Notes: generated from the letters alone by a model not told the origin. DNA of 64,000 nt from Epiperipatus broadwayi (GCA_028023455.1 JAQFVV010012405.1:1199677-1263676); one strand, 5' to 3'. Shown: positions 23,840-34,440, counted from the stretch's first letter. Numbers and translations: made by a program.

Positions 23840-24433
23840 GTGTTACTCAAATCTTCTTAAAAGTACTGTCTATTTGATGCAATTAAGTGATCTAAACATG
23901 TTTTCCATTTTTTGAAAAAGTCTTGACACTCTTGCAAAGTAGTGCCTTTTAATGCCTCCATTTTTTTGCTTTGTCAAAGTCAGCAAAACATTTTCTTTTC
24001 ATGGATTTTTTCATTCAGGGGAATAAAAAGAAGCCACAGATTTGGTTAAAAAGTGTTTCACACTCAAAGATTTATATTCTAATGCATTATCATAATGAAG
24101 CATTCACCTCCCACTTTTTCACAACTCAAGATATTTTTATCTCATTGCATTGTGCAAACATTTCAGAACTTGTAGGTAAACTTCTTGACAATTACAAATG
24201 AATTCTGAATGACTAATATCATTTAAATAAAAAAATTGCATCATATTGACATTGGACTTCAATCACCATGCTTTTTGGGGATGTTAATGTGAACTCTTCT
24301 ATTAAACCATTTGTAAACTTGTGTTTTCCCAAAAACAGCTTATTGGTAAACTGTTTCAAGCATTACAACTGCTTCATCTGTCATTTTCTGTAACAGAAAA
24401 CAAAATTTCATATTGTTCCAATTTTCCAGCCAT
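23840..24433 (-). pseudogene. Mariner transposase pseudogene, internally deleted
   Basis: On the minus strand the start reads MAGKLEQYEILFSVTE, then EAVVMLETVYQ and AVFGKTQVYKWFN, the N-terminal helix-turn-helix of mariner transposases (EQR..IKF...ML...YG...S...VF.WHKRF). After a gap come VYLQVLKCLHNAMR and LHYDNALEYKSLSVKHFLTK, matching the region of the second catalytic Asp (HHDNAPAH). The end reads ALKGTTLQECQDFFKKW and ASNRQYF, the mariner C-terminus. The reading spans about 600 bp where an intact gene needs about 1,040, so the middle, with the first catalytic Asp, is deleted. The segment for the third Asp (YSPDLAP.D) is also missing. Stops and shifts confirm decay. Confidence 0.82.
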
Positions 24434-24989
24434 CACAAAAATTGACAAATGAGGCACACTTAACAAAATTTTACTCTGTAACATCCATGAATTCACTCCA
24501 TGACACCAGTCAGTAATCACATGCAAGAGGGTCCTGCAAGAGGTATCCGGTGGTGGAAGTATCCACCAGAGAATGATTCTGGTTTTTTTTAAATTTTCTC
24601 ATATATACATATTAACAGGATATATCTTATTAAGTTGATGGTTTTATATTTTTATAATAAAAAATGAATCTAAGAGAAAATAAGAATCATGTATGTGTAC
24701 ATATTAAATTTATAATTATATTGATACTTAATAGTAACCAATTAATAAAAAGAATTATTACTTTTACTTTTTAATCTATAAACCACATCTCAACTTTTAA
24801 TTATTAATAGTAAAACAAATTAAGCGTATGTCACGCTTGAATGTGAAGCTATAATAAGATACAGAATTAATATACCTAGCCTTTATCCTTTACCTCATAT
24901 TCATAGGCTGTGAGCTCAAAATAAAAATGGGAGGAGAATTGTATGCAACATATGCAAATGGACTAAATAGTCCACGTTTAGAGATGTCA

Positions 24990-25676
24990 CATGTGTCACG
25001 TCTATTGATTGAGTTGATTGTTGTTGATGTGACGCTTCTCTGATCTTCCTTAATGTCTTTTTCTCGATACAGACTATTTTAGGTGGGAAGGTTCAAATAA
25101 ATGTCCAGTCTTCTTGGAGTGTTCCAAAAATGTTGATGAGTTATCTTGTTTTCATAGCTCTATTATATGTGTATCTGTGTTGTGCTGTCCGGTGTTGTTG
25201 CCTTGGTTTCTCCAAAATAAATGCGAGCAACCGGTTGTGGGAAGTGATGTGTAAACGACATGGGGGTCTGAGAAGGTTCTATTTTGTCCTTGGAGTTATT
25301 GATGAGACGGTTAGTCAAGGGGGTGTATGAAAGCTGATTTTAAATTTATTGTCCAAAATCTTGATTAGTTGGTGGGAGATTTTATGTATGTGGGGAAGAG
25401 TGATATATGGAAGTTTAATATTGTTTTTATTAATGGTGATTTTTGTATGAAACTGCTTGATTTTGTTGTTGATAGTGTGAAGTTTATAGCCTGCCTGTAG
25501 TAGATCTTTGGTATGAGGTGTATGTTGTTCTTTCATCTGCTTCCAAACTTCACACTGCATGTTTCTGTGTAGGAATGCTTGTAGTCCTGTTAATTTGTGG
25601 GAGTTAGGAACGTTAGAATGTGGATGTATAAAGCCTTTGATTTCAAAAGGCTTTATAATCATTGAATAATTTATAC
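24990..25676 (-). pseudogene. Penelope linker and GIY-YIG region, minus-strand arm
   Basis: Starts MIIKPFEIKGFIHPHSNVPN at 25662, continues LTGLQAFLHRNM, TKDLLQAGYKLHTINNK and LPHIHKISHQLIKILDNKF, then goes out of frame near 25315. Pieces of the endonuclease core (ILEKPRQQHRTAQHRYTYNR) are visible beyond, with deletions compared with the + arm. This arm is the one physically downstream of the reverse transcriptase. Confidence 0.8.
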
Positions 25677-25743
25677 ATGGTTCCTCCGCGTTAACTTAAG
25701 ATCCAGGTAATTTAGGCTTTGGGATGCATCCTCAGATGTGGAA

Positions 25744-27152
25744 TTAATGGTTAGTTAGTGTGTGGTTAGTTCTTGTATAATATTGTTTGTGGTGTGCTGA
25801 TTGGCTAGAATAAGTATGTCGTCTACTACCGGATGTATAAAATGTGGGGGTATCAGCTTGGTATTTAGGCACTATTAGTTTTTCGTAGTAATTAAGAAAA
25901 ATGCTAGTTATGATTCTGCTGAGGGGAGGATCGCCATCCGCTTTCATATTGTACCAAGTGTGCTCAAATGTTGTGTATATATGCTTATCCATCCAAGTTA
26001 AAAATGTAATGATGAAATTAATGCGTTCAGATGACATTGTATTGGTGAGTTCTTGTTGGATAATGGAATAAATTGTTTTCTGTCCACAGATCCATACAAC
26101 TCTTTGACGTCAAAGGGGGTCATTCGGAAGTTGTTACAGATTGTGGCTTTTTTGATTTTCTCTACAACCTGAAAGAATGAATTAACAGAAAAATTCCCAA
26201 AGCCCAGGCTGTCGATTAATAGTTGATTAACCATTGTTGCGGTTTGAAAATAATGGACTCCCCCAAAATCCATCATTAGACACAGAGGTTCACCTGGCTT
26301 GTGGAGTTTAATGTTGGCAAACACTCTAGGAGCTTTGGTGGAGGAAGGATAAACTCGGTAGTATTCAGCAGTAGAAATGCCTTTGTTTTTATAAGGACGG
26401 AGAATGGATGTAATAAACTTATCTTGGTTAAGCTTATTGTTGAATTGTGTGACAGGAGTGAGTTGTAGATTTGTGATTTGTTCTTTTATTTTATGCTTAT
26501 AGTCTTGCGAGTTTAAGAGCACAAATCTATTACCCTTATCTTCTTTAAGGCAAATTAAATTATTATGATCAATGAACTGTTTCGTAATTTTAATGTCGTT
26601 ACTCCAGCTATGATCTTTTATATGTAGCTGTTTTTGTGAGATAGCTTTAACTATATTTGTTATGATGCTATCTCTATGTGGATCATTAATCAAACTTGCT
26701 TCGACGTCAGCGATTAGTTCTAATCTAGGTTGTCTCCATTGGCCTCCTACAAATCTAGGTCCAAGGGAAAGGACTCTTGCTACTCTGTCAGGGGGAGTGA
26801 AGCCAGTTCTATTGACAAATGAAGTTTGTAGTAAATCAATATTTATATTTTGTTTATTAGCTAAAAATTTAATTTTCAAAACGAAGCGTTTGCGGTGGTT
26901 TATTTCTGTAAAGTTAAGTTTATCGATAATCCATTGAGGGAGGGTGTTGTTTGCTGTAATTGTGCTCCATCTTTTTCTTTCTTTACGTAATGCATTCTTA
27001 CATCCATGGATAACAAAAGTCAAGAGGCGTAATTGAAGTGTGTCAATGATTTTGTCGTGATTATAAATGGAGTCATTTATTTTTATTTTGCAGCAGTTTG
27101 GAACGATATTAAATCTTTTGCATTCAGACAAGAATGTTAGGCGCTGTTCCAA
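25744..27152 (-). pseudogene. Penelope-type reverse transcriptase (one or two frameshifts)
   Basis: The first open part (27152 down to 25998, 384 residues) has the Penelope N-terminal motif LSLGPRFV (128-135), the DKG motif in CLKEDKGNRFVLL (about 201-213), VYPSSTKAPRVFANIKLHKP (about 267-286) and the first catalytic Asp in TPFDVKELYGSV (about 345-356). A frame change near 26040 leads to YNMKADGDPPLSRI and FLNYYEKLIV. Another near 25840 is needed to read HFIHPVVDDILILANQ, which holds the catalytic Asp pair (VVDD). Catalytic residues are present, but the frame breaks make it a recent pseudogene. It copies element RNA at a target 3' end together with its GIY-YIG partner. Confidence 0.85.
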
Positions 27153-27180
27153 TGTTTTGACTGAAATGCCGAGATGTAAT

Positions 27181-27925
27181 CAATGATTATAAAGCCTTTT
27201 GAAATCAGAGGCTTTATACATCCACATTCTAACGTTCCTAACTCCCACAAATTAACAGGACTACAAGCATTCCTACACAGAAACATGCAGCTGTGCAAGT
27301 TTGAAGCAGATCGAAAGAACAACATACACCTCTATACCAAAGATCTACTACAGGCAGGCTATAAACTCCACACTATCAACAACAAAATCAAGCAGTTTCA
27401 TACAAAAATCACCATTAATAAAAACAATATTAAACTTCCATATATCACTCTTCCCCACATACATAAAATCTCCCACCAACTAATCAAGATTTTGGACAAT
27501 AAATTTAAAATCAGCTTTCATAAACCCCCTTGCACTAACCATCTCATCAATAACTCCAAGGACAAAATAGAACCTTCTCAGACCCCCCATGTCATTTACA
27601 GCATCACTTTCCCACAACCCGGTTGCCGCGCCATTTATTTTGGAGAAACCAAGGCAGGCACAACCACCCGGACAGCACAACACAGATACACATATAATAG
27701 AGCTATGAAAAACAACGATAACTCATCAACATTTTTGGAACACTCCAAGAAGACTGGACATTTATTTGAACCTTCCCACCCTAAAATAGTCTATCGAGAA
27801 AAACGACATTAAGCGGAAGATCAGAGAAGCGTACTACATCAACAACAATAACAACTCAATCAATAGACGTGACACATGCTTCGACATCTCTAAACCTGGA
27901 CTATTTGTCCATTTGCAATGCTTTG
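27181..27925 (+). pseudogene. Penelope linker and GIY-YIG region, plus-strand arm
   Basis: One open stretch of 209 residues (27183-27812) reads IIKPFEIRGFIHPHSNVPN, TKDLLQAGYKLHTINNKIK, VIYSITFPQPGCRAIYFGET, TTRTAQHRYTYNRAM and STFLEHSKKTGHLFEP. YFGET..G...R is the GIY-YIG core. One frame shift near 27790 continues to NDIKRKIREAYYINN, SINRRDTCFDISKPGLF, the end of the nuclease with the conserved REA and INR. It is better preserved than the minus-strand arm. It sits without a reverse transcriptase upstream on its own strand. Confidence 0.85.
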
Positions 27926-28063
27926 ATACAACTTCTCCCCCCTATTTTTTTTTTCGCAGCTCACACACCGCTATGAATAGAGGTAAAGGACCTCGAAAGC
28001 CAGCGAATTAATTCCTGTATCTTTTATAGCTTCACATTCAAGCGTGACACCTTATTTGTTTTA

Positions 28064-29519
28064 TAAATTAAATTTATCGAATGAGAAGATTTAAAATTAT
28101 ATAATTTACAATTATTAATAGTGCAAATTCTTTTCAAGGGTGTGTAGGGTGGGAGGGGGATTATTCTTCAGTTATTTTATAATCTTATAAAATGAAATAA
28201 TAGTATTAACTTTAATCTTGTGTAAAAATAATTTAGCACAAAAAATGATTCTTTTTTCATTCATTCCTCTTCCTTTACAATATAACAAAAAAATCAAGTT
28301 ACATTTACTGCAGAATTAAAACTCCATGTTGTTCCTTTTACAATTCATCATTTTCTTTGTTCTCACATTCAACATAGAATTTAAGATTAAACCATTATTA
28401 TTTGTCAGAAAATAATAAATTTGACTTCATTTGATAGATATTTTTGTTTACTACTGAAATAAATTTAAATGTTCACATTTTCCTATAAATATTTACAAAA
28501 TGAGATCATAATTAAGCCAAAAAGATTATATGTCATCATTTCTAGAAAGATTATTTTAATTTTAGAAAATCAACGAAATCTTCATTATTTGTCATTTTAA
28601 AAAAATCTGAATGAATATTTATCTCTCATATATCTAAAGAAATATGCTTTAAAAGTTTAAATTTTTTCAATATTTATTGCAAAATTATGACAATTTCATA
28701 CTCATTATTATAATTAGATTGCTTATGTAAAAAGCTAAGCTTCTAAATAGATTTAGGAAAGATTTGCATTGTTTACTAATATAACATTCTATTTTTGAAG
28801 ATAAAATATTTTCATTCAAAATAAATTATTAATAATTTATATTTTGATTTCTAAGAAATATTGTATAAATTGTATAAAAAATATCTAGAATTGTAATAAA
28901 TTTACAAATAAACACATTTTTTGGTTATTCAAATCATTTTTTTAAAGCAATGTAGTAAAAATTGTGATGTCAAAAACCTGTCATAATACAATAGATATAT
29001 TTGTCAGGATGAAGCTAAATTTTATTGGTTTGAGGAATTTTTTGAATTTCTTTCCATCTATGGAATTTTTTTCGAACTAAAATTTTATAACATATATAGG
29101 AAAATACACATATTACAGTATAAATTTTGTGTAAATTTTCACTAGAGAGCAAATTAATGAAAGAATGAAGTAATTTGTATGAATATTAGGTATGGCTAAG
29201 ATTGATTTATATATCAGGTTTATTCTGAAATAGAAGCAATATATTTTGTTTTTTAGTTAGTAAGAGAGATTATCATGGAAATAATATATAATATCTGAAA
29301 TAATATAAAAAATATTTTTTCTAATCTGCTAAATCATATCAATTCATGAATAATAGTAGCAGTAATTAATATGCAGTGTTGGTCTTTAAAAAATATATAG
29401 ATTTTTTATTCTTTTTTGAAAGAAATTCATTATTATCATTCTAAAAAGAAAATGCCTGAAAAAGATATCATATTTTGCAATAAATACCTCTTGTAGAAAA
29501 TAAATTTACTAAAAGTAAA
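28064..29519. other. Wnt intron, no feature seen
   Basis: AT-rich non-coding sequence. Only a short G run near 28150 stands out. Confidence 0.45.
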
Positions 29520-29531
29520 ATATAAATAATC

Positions 29532-29575
29532 ACCAATATATGTATTTAATCCTAAATCAGCAATCATCAGTTGGT
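29532..29575 (-). ncRNA. Hammerhead ribozyme motif, family C, left arm (one core change)
   Basis: Read on the minus strand: ACCAA, CTGATGA intact, helix II segment, then TAAA where GAAA is expected, TACATATA and TTGGT. Inner helix I is a perfect 5 bp. The two arms of this element each have one core change, at different sites, so the family ancestor probably had a complete core. Confidence 0.6.
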
Positions 29576-29821
29576 TCAGATTACTATCTCCACACATATA
29601 TACAATCAATGCTCAGTTTTATATTAAGATAGCCAATCTTCATACTTTAATGGACAGGCTTCAAACTACTCCAAACCACAACTCTTCAGCCATCCATTTC
29701 GTTGAAAATATGGATGGCTGAAAAGTTGTGAGTTGGAGTAGTTTGAAGTCTGTCCATTAAAGTATGAAGATTGGCTATCTTATTATAAAGCTGAGCACTG
29801 ATTGTATATATGTGTGGAGAT

Positions 29822-29882
29822 AGTAATCTGGATCAACGGATGATTGCTGGTTTAGCATGAAATACATATATTGGTGATTATT
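29822..29882 (+). ncRNA. Hammerhead ribozyme motif, family C, right arm (one core change)
   Basis: AGTAATC, bulge TGG, ATCAA, core CGGATGA (CTGANGA expected, one change), helix II TGCT/AGCA with loop GGTTT, GAAA, helix III ATA/TAT with loop CA, cleavage-site A29870, TTGGT, GATTATT. Inner helix I is 5 bp and outer helix I is 7 bp with one G-U. The 10.1/11.1 position is T-T. Confidence 0.65.
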
Positions 29883-29886
29883 TATC

Positions 29887-30000
29887 TTTTCAACATGTGT
29901 GTGATCATGTGGGCCAGCAATATGAGATGGCATGGAGAGTTGAGGATCATGTGAAAGTCTGAGTTCAAATCCCTCATATATTATATTATATATGTGCAGG
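29887..30000 (+). promoter_or_regulatory. Possible pol III type 2 promoter beside family C
   Basis: TGGCATGGAG at about 29928 resembles an A box, and AGTTCAAATCC at 29962-29972 resembles a B box (GGTTCGANTCC), about 34 bases apart. Comparable sequence flanks the 56.3 kb copy, so this flank appears to belong to the element. No tRNA fold is evident. Confidence 0.4.
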
Positions 30001-30685
30001 TGTGTGTAAGCCTGTACAGTGCATTAAATTATATAAAAGGAAAACTATTATGCACTTCATTATAACTTTAAAAAAAAAAAGAAGGAATACTAATAAAATT
30101 AGTTTAACTCACAGCTAGATTTATTTAAAAAAAAATAACGTGTCCATTCTTCAAACTTGAAATAAAATCTGAAATTTTTGTAAACATATTTGTTTAGTCA
30201 TTTATAAACCATTAAAAAACATTAAAGTAGATATTTGTTTTAGGTTCATAATTATAGATTTAGGGGGGAACTGGCTGATCCAGAACTTGAAGTAATTAAA
30301 GTTGTGATCCATTAACTTGCATAACTGATCATTTTAATCAAATAAAAAAAGTTGGTAATCACAGTTGTAGAAATTTTATGGTGATCTTGATAATATAAAG
30401 ATATTTTAGATTATTCTTATAGTTTTGTAGTGTCTTTTTTATGAATATGATAAAATCAAAGTATCTGGATTCAAGATTATGATTACTCAAAAAATGTGTA
30501 TTGGATATTTTAAAAAGTTTATAGGAAAGAAAAGTTCTAGAATCACACCACATGGACCCCTGACTTTCCACCAAATTGATATTGTTACCAATGAATTAAT
30601 GCAATACTATTAACAAAATTTAATTTAATTTTTTTATTGTTGCTAAATTGGAGAGTAAGAACAAGATGCTTTAACAGAGTGTGAA
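30001..30685. other. Wnt intron, no feature seen
   Basis: AT-rich. A 71-codon open frame on the minus strand (30359-30574) has no recognisable family or motif. Confidence 0.4.
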
Positions 30686-30934
30686 TTGCGAGAAATTAGC
30701 ATAACACACTACAGGTCATTGTACGACCTCATAAACAGTATATTAAACTGTTTGGGGATAGCAACAGAACCATATACTGTCAATGATAGTAGTATTCTAT
30801 GGCCCTCAGTTATTTCAGGCAAGATTTTAAGATTGCATATCTGTGAAGAAGTTCATGATGATTATATTTCTATAATGAAAACATTTGGATATGTTCCAAC
30901 ATTTATTAAGGAACATCACAGATACAACTACTAG
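30686..30934 (+). other. Unrecognised open frame of 82 codons
   Basis: Encodes a fairly ordinary amino-acid mix (MREISITHYRSLYDLINSI at the start, ending IKEHHRYNY) and is locally richer in GC than its surroundings. The frame is open upstream from about 30663. I do not recognise it. It could be a fragment of a retroelement gene or a chance frame. No splice sites, start context or neighbours support a host gene. Confidence 0.25.
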
Positions 30935-31917
30935 ATTCATATCTCATCTCATTACTAATTAGTTAAGATGTCTTAAAAGTTGACACAAATACTAAATATT
31001 CATACTTACTTAATTTCTTATACATCTTTAAAATAGTATACTTTAATTTTACTTCTATTATTTTATCAACGCATTTGCATATTAAAATTATAAAAAATTA
31101 AAAAAAAAATTTTTTTTAGTGAAGGAAATCTGAACATTCCTGCAGTTACAGTTAATTATTTCATAGTTAATTAGACAACTTAACCTATACTTACCAAATT
31201 TCTTGTACTCGCTTATTTGCATTATCATCTTTAGATAAATTCATTACCAATTATTATTAGCCCACATATTATTAAACAGAAGCATGTAGTATAATTAATT
31301 TAATCCTCTCTTATTTTTAGATTGTAATATCTTATATATTTTTATTCACCCCATACATATCAAACACATTAATAAAGACATCTAAAATAGGTAAATGATA
31401 TTTTAAGATGCTTTTCTGGATGCAGCAGAACCCTTCAGTCAGCTTGCATTATAACCTGTCATATGACTTCGTCCATTGAATAGAAGTTTTGAATATATCT
31501 AAAATATTGAACATGGCAAGAAAGGGATAGAAATAAGTTAATGATACTATGTGATTGCATTTAATAAAAATATATGTCTTTAATTAAATTTAATGTTTAT
31601 ATCTAGGGTAAAATGATATGATAATCTCTAGCCTAATAAATGATTGGTAATAATCATTAAAAGAACATGTCAAGAATATGACTGCAAAAGATTTGGCAAT
31701 ACAAAATAAGTGGCATTAACACCTGAATAATTGTGGCTTGATTTAATTGAAAAAGTTCTAGTTCAGCTAAAAATATATCCTGGAAGTCATTTATCTTTTT
31801 CAGATAACTTTATTTATATATATGATGTGGCTATGTTGAATAAAAATTTTAATTATATATATTTGCACACAAATGGTATTTTAGCAGAACAGTGTCTTCA
31901 AGGCAATGAATCACGAT
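30935..31917. other. Wnt intron, no feature seen
   Basis: AT-rich non-coding sequence with no recognised feature. Confidence 0.45.
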
Positions 31918-31932
31918 AATTTCACCAATTTT

Positions 31933-32037
31933 CTTTCATATGTCATAGCATCGGCCGGGACACGAACCCATAACCGTCTGCAACCAATTACTTGCTTGCA
32001 TGGCGGCTGCGATACCTCTCGGCTAACAACGCAAGAC
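31933..32037 (-). mobile_element. tRNA-derived SINE with 15-bp target-site duplication
   Basis: The minus strand reads GTCTTGCGTTGTTAGCCGAG then AGGT (an A box, TAGCCGAGAGG) and later GGGTTCGTGTCCCGG (B box), ending GATGCTATGACATATGAAAG. AATTTCACCAATTTT is repeated exactly at 31918-31932 and 32038-32052, a clear target-site duplication left by LINE-type retrotransposition. It shares the box layout and the gatgctatgaca 3' end with 16162-16264. The open frame at 31906-32145 crosses the SINE and is not a gene. Confidence 0.9.
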
Positions 32038-32275
32038 AATTTCACCAATTTTAATAAAAAACAAAATATACTTAGTTGCATGAGAGGTCATGTATTATTC
32101 AGGCACTCAAGCAAAAGTTTGGGTATTATTATGCCATTCAATTAACCAAACAGTTTGTTTTTTAACTTTACTTAACTAACAATCATTTGTCACATGACTC
32201 TATCACATGATTCCAACTTACACATTTCTGTTTTAGCATCATTTTTTTTCTTTCACCATGATTATGCCACATATT

Positions 32276-32376
32276 GTAAGCTTTAGTAACTAATAGATGT
32301 CACATGATGAGCACAGAATAGGGATTTATTAAGTATTATTATCTGACATCTATTATTTACTAAATCTTACAGTAGA
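32276..32376. repeat. Small inverted repeat
   Basis: TTGTAAGCTTTAGTAACTAA then TAGATGTCAC pairs imperfectly with GACATCTATTATTTACTAAA then TCTTACAG, enclosing about 35 bases. Probably a tiny foldback element. Confidence 0.55.
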
Positions 32377-32610
32377 TGGCGTAACTGTCGTGAAAGTAAA
32401 AAAATACGCTGCAGATCATTTTTTCAGAAACAATTGGCTCTGAAATTCATCACTATACTATTGCACTAAACTATACAACACTCTTAGTAACAGATTGTAA
32501 TGATTAATACGAATTAGCTATCAATCTTGGATAGTAGCAAACGAAAATTAATGTTATTTTCCCGAAGATTTGAACTTAATCTTATAATAAGGAATATACT
32601 GTTTTTAAAA

Positions 32611-32806
32611 CAGGCAAAACTCTCTATACGTATTGCCACTCAGTGCAAGCCAGAGTAATCAATGGATGCGAGAAGGCTTGTGCATAAAATCCCCATCTAG
32701 TGCCTACTCATCCAATATGCCCAGACTTGTTTCTGGCTTGTGGCCTACGTCAGTGAGGAGCTTTGGATTTGTGAGCACTGCACCTAGATCTTAGGATCTA
32801 ATGCAA
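32611..32806. mobile_element. Repeat family B, partial copy with hammerhead relic
   Basis: Starts caggcaaaactctctatacg and ends agatcttaggatctaatgca, so one arm only. The hammerhead on the minus strand (32710-32768) keeps both helix I parts and GAAA, but its core reads CTGACGT (A9 changed). Confidence 0.85.
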
Positions 32807-34180
32807 TTGTGCTATATATATGATAGGTTGTTTTTATTATGAAATATTTTGAAAACTATTTATTTATAAAAATTTCACAAAAAAATATATATTTTCAATT
32901 TTTTTTAATATCCCGCAAAACAAAGATTTTTTTATTTTGATTTTTGATTTTTTAAAGTTATAACAAAAAAAAAATGTTTTGTTGTTTGGATTTTATTATT
33001 TATTAAAAAAATTCATAAAATCATTTGAGAATTGAGATGCAAGATATTGTACTAGTAATAAAAAAAACTTTTGTGGAGATTTGACTAGTTATTAAAAATA
33101 TAAAAATGGATCAAAAAAATCTAAATGAAATTTAAATTGCTTAGAAGATCAGAGACATCTGGTTCTATACCTCTGACATATGATAACTCAGCTTTGAAGT
33201 CATTTGAATAATTTAAATTCACTTTGTATTTTTTTTTTTTTAAAGGCTTGTTTTATTCACTTGATCAAATTCCTTCTATTTTTCTCTCTACAATCACAAT
33301 GATTGAACAAAAAAACTACATCGTTCACACATTTGAGAGATGATTTTTTTTTTATTCAATTTTTTTTTTTTTTTTGAAAAATTTTCTGTTTGAATAAATA
33401 TATACAAACGATGCAGCAAAGTTGAAGGGAGGGGGGGGCAAGAATACTCTTGTATAAATTAAATAGCTAGAATAATAAAATTAACATAACTGTTCTTATA
33501 AATACTTTATTACTATAGAGTTAAACAGTATGTGGAACCATCTTAAATCATCGATAGAACCTAGCAATAATATATATATATGTAATAACATGACTAATCG
33601 TTCATAAAATTATATGTTTGAACACAAGTAATTGTAAACGTCTATCCAGAATTTTTTATATCTTAAATCCAACATTTTTTTGTTTACTATATGAACAAAT
33701 ACATAGTTATAGCATTTGCACCAGTGCTACTTGGTTCCTTTGAAACCTCAGAGAAATGTATCATGTGCTGATCTTGACTCCACATCTATTTGGGTTTCTT
33801 TTTTTTAGATTTGTTGATAATGTGATGATAGAATTCATCCCTCTCACTGTTGGATATCTTCTTGATTTTTCATTACCAAATATTGCTAGACATTATATAT
33901 TTTTCTAATCTATTATTAGAAAATTACCTTCATATGTGTATTCAGTAGATATTTATGGATTGTAGATAATATTACAAAAAAGAAGTGAGAAAAATGATAT
34001 TACCTGTATTATCAATAATATAAACTTACATAAAAAGTGAGTATTTTTGTTTATTATTTTCAATAACAGTAAAAGGTAATCATTATTTTAAAAAAATATT
34101 AAAATGATTGGAGGTAAGTGAAAAAGATTAAAATAGTTCATTTTAATTTGAATATTAGCACTCTGCAGAAAAAGGTAACA
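32807..34180. other. Wnt intron, no feature seen
   Basis: AT-rich with T and A runs. No coding or repeat feature was recognised. Confidence 0.45.
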
Positions 34181-34322
34181 TTTACTCAATAATGAATATT
34201 TCTGTAGTGTAATTTTTATTACACCACTCTCACTCAAGTTAGGGACTAGTTTCAATTCACTTTTAACATCTTGTGTGTGTGTGTGGGGGGGGTAATCATA
34301 AACATGTGACCAAAGAAATGTG

Positions 34323-34440
34323 AAGATCTATTTCCCAGAATGCATATTTTGTGCTGAATCAGCAGTCATCAGTTGGCACAGATCACAATCTCTTACACAT
34401 ATCTTTATCATTGTTCAGTATATATATATAGCAAATTACT
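34323..34440. mobile_element. Single arm of repeat family C
   Basis: GCATATTTTGTGCTGAATCA, gcagtcatcagttggcacag and atcacaatctcttacacata match the left arms at 29530-29600 and 56290-56360. On the minus strand it keeps CCAA-CTGATGA and a helix II of TGCTG/CAGCA, but GAAA is changed to AAAA, so the ribozyme is dead. Confidence 0.7.

Larger units (their letters stand above)
24811..28063. mobile_element. Penelope-like element with long inverted arms (lineage P3), 3.25 kb
   Basis: A reverse transcriptase on the minus strand (about 25744-27152) is followed on that strand by the linker and GIY-YIG region down to about 24990. A second copy of linker plus GIY-YIG, with the same flank, sits inverted on the + strand from 27181 to 28063. 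The outer ends (AAAACAAATTAAGCG at 24812 and its near-complement ending about 28060) show that the arms, about 0.87 kb each, extend beyond the coding part. Penelope elements are known to carry partial copies of themselves as pseudo-LTRs, sometimes inverted. Both arms differ by substitutions and small indels, so the arrangement is not a recent assembly duplication. Confidence 0.85.
29520..29886. mobile_element. Foldback element of repeat family C
   Basis: Arms of about 170 bp run from taaataatcaccaatatatg (about 29523) to tatattggtgattattta (ending 29884). The centre lies near 29705, where GCCATCCATTTC pairs across to ATGGATGGC. Inner arm phrases cttcatactttaatggacag and ctactccaaacc recur inverted. 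Related copies are at 56278-56662 (complete) and 34323-34440 (one arm). Each arm carries a hammerhead motif near its outer end. Confidence 0.88.

Noticed and set aside
26662-26937. 91-codon + strand frame within the Penelope element
   Set aside because: It is antisense to the clearly recognisable reverse-transcriptase reading.
27960-28040. Hammerhead in the Penelope arm (ctatgaatagaggtaaagga then cctcgaaag)
   Set aside because: GAGG/CCTC followed by GAAA fits helix II and the second core, but CTGANGA is absent (CTATGA) and no helix I pairing was found in either arm.
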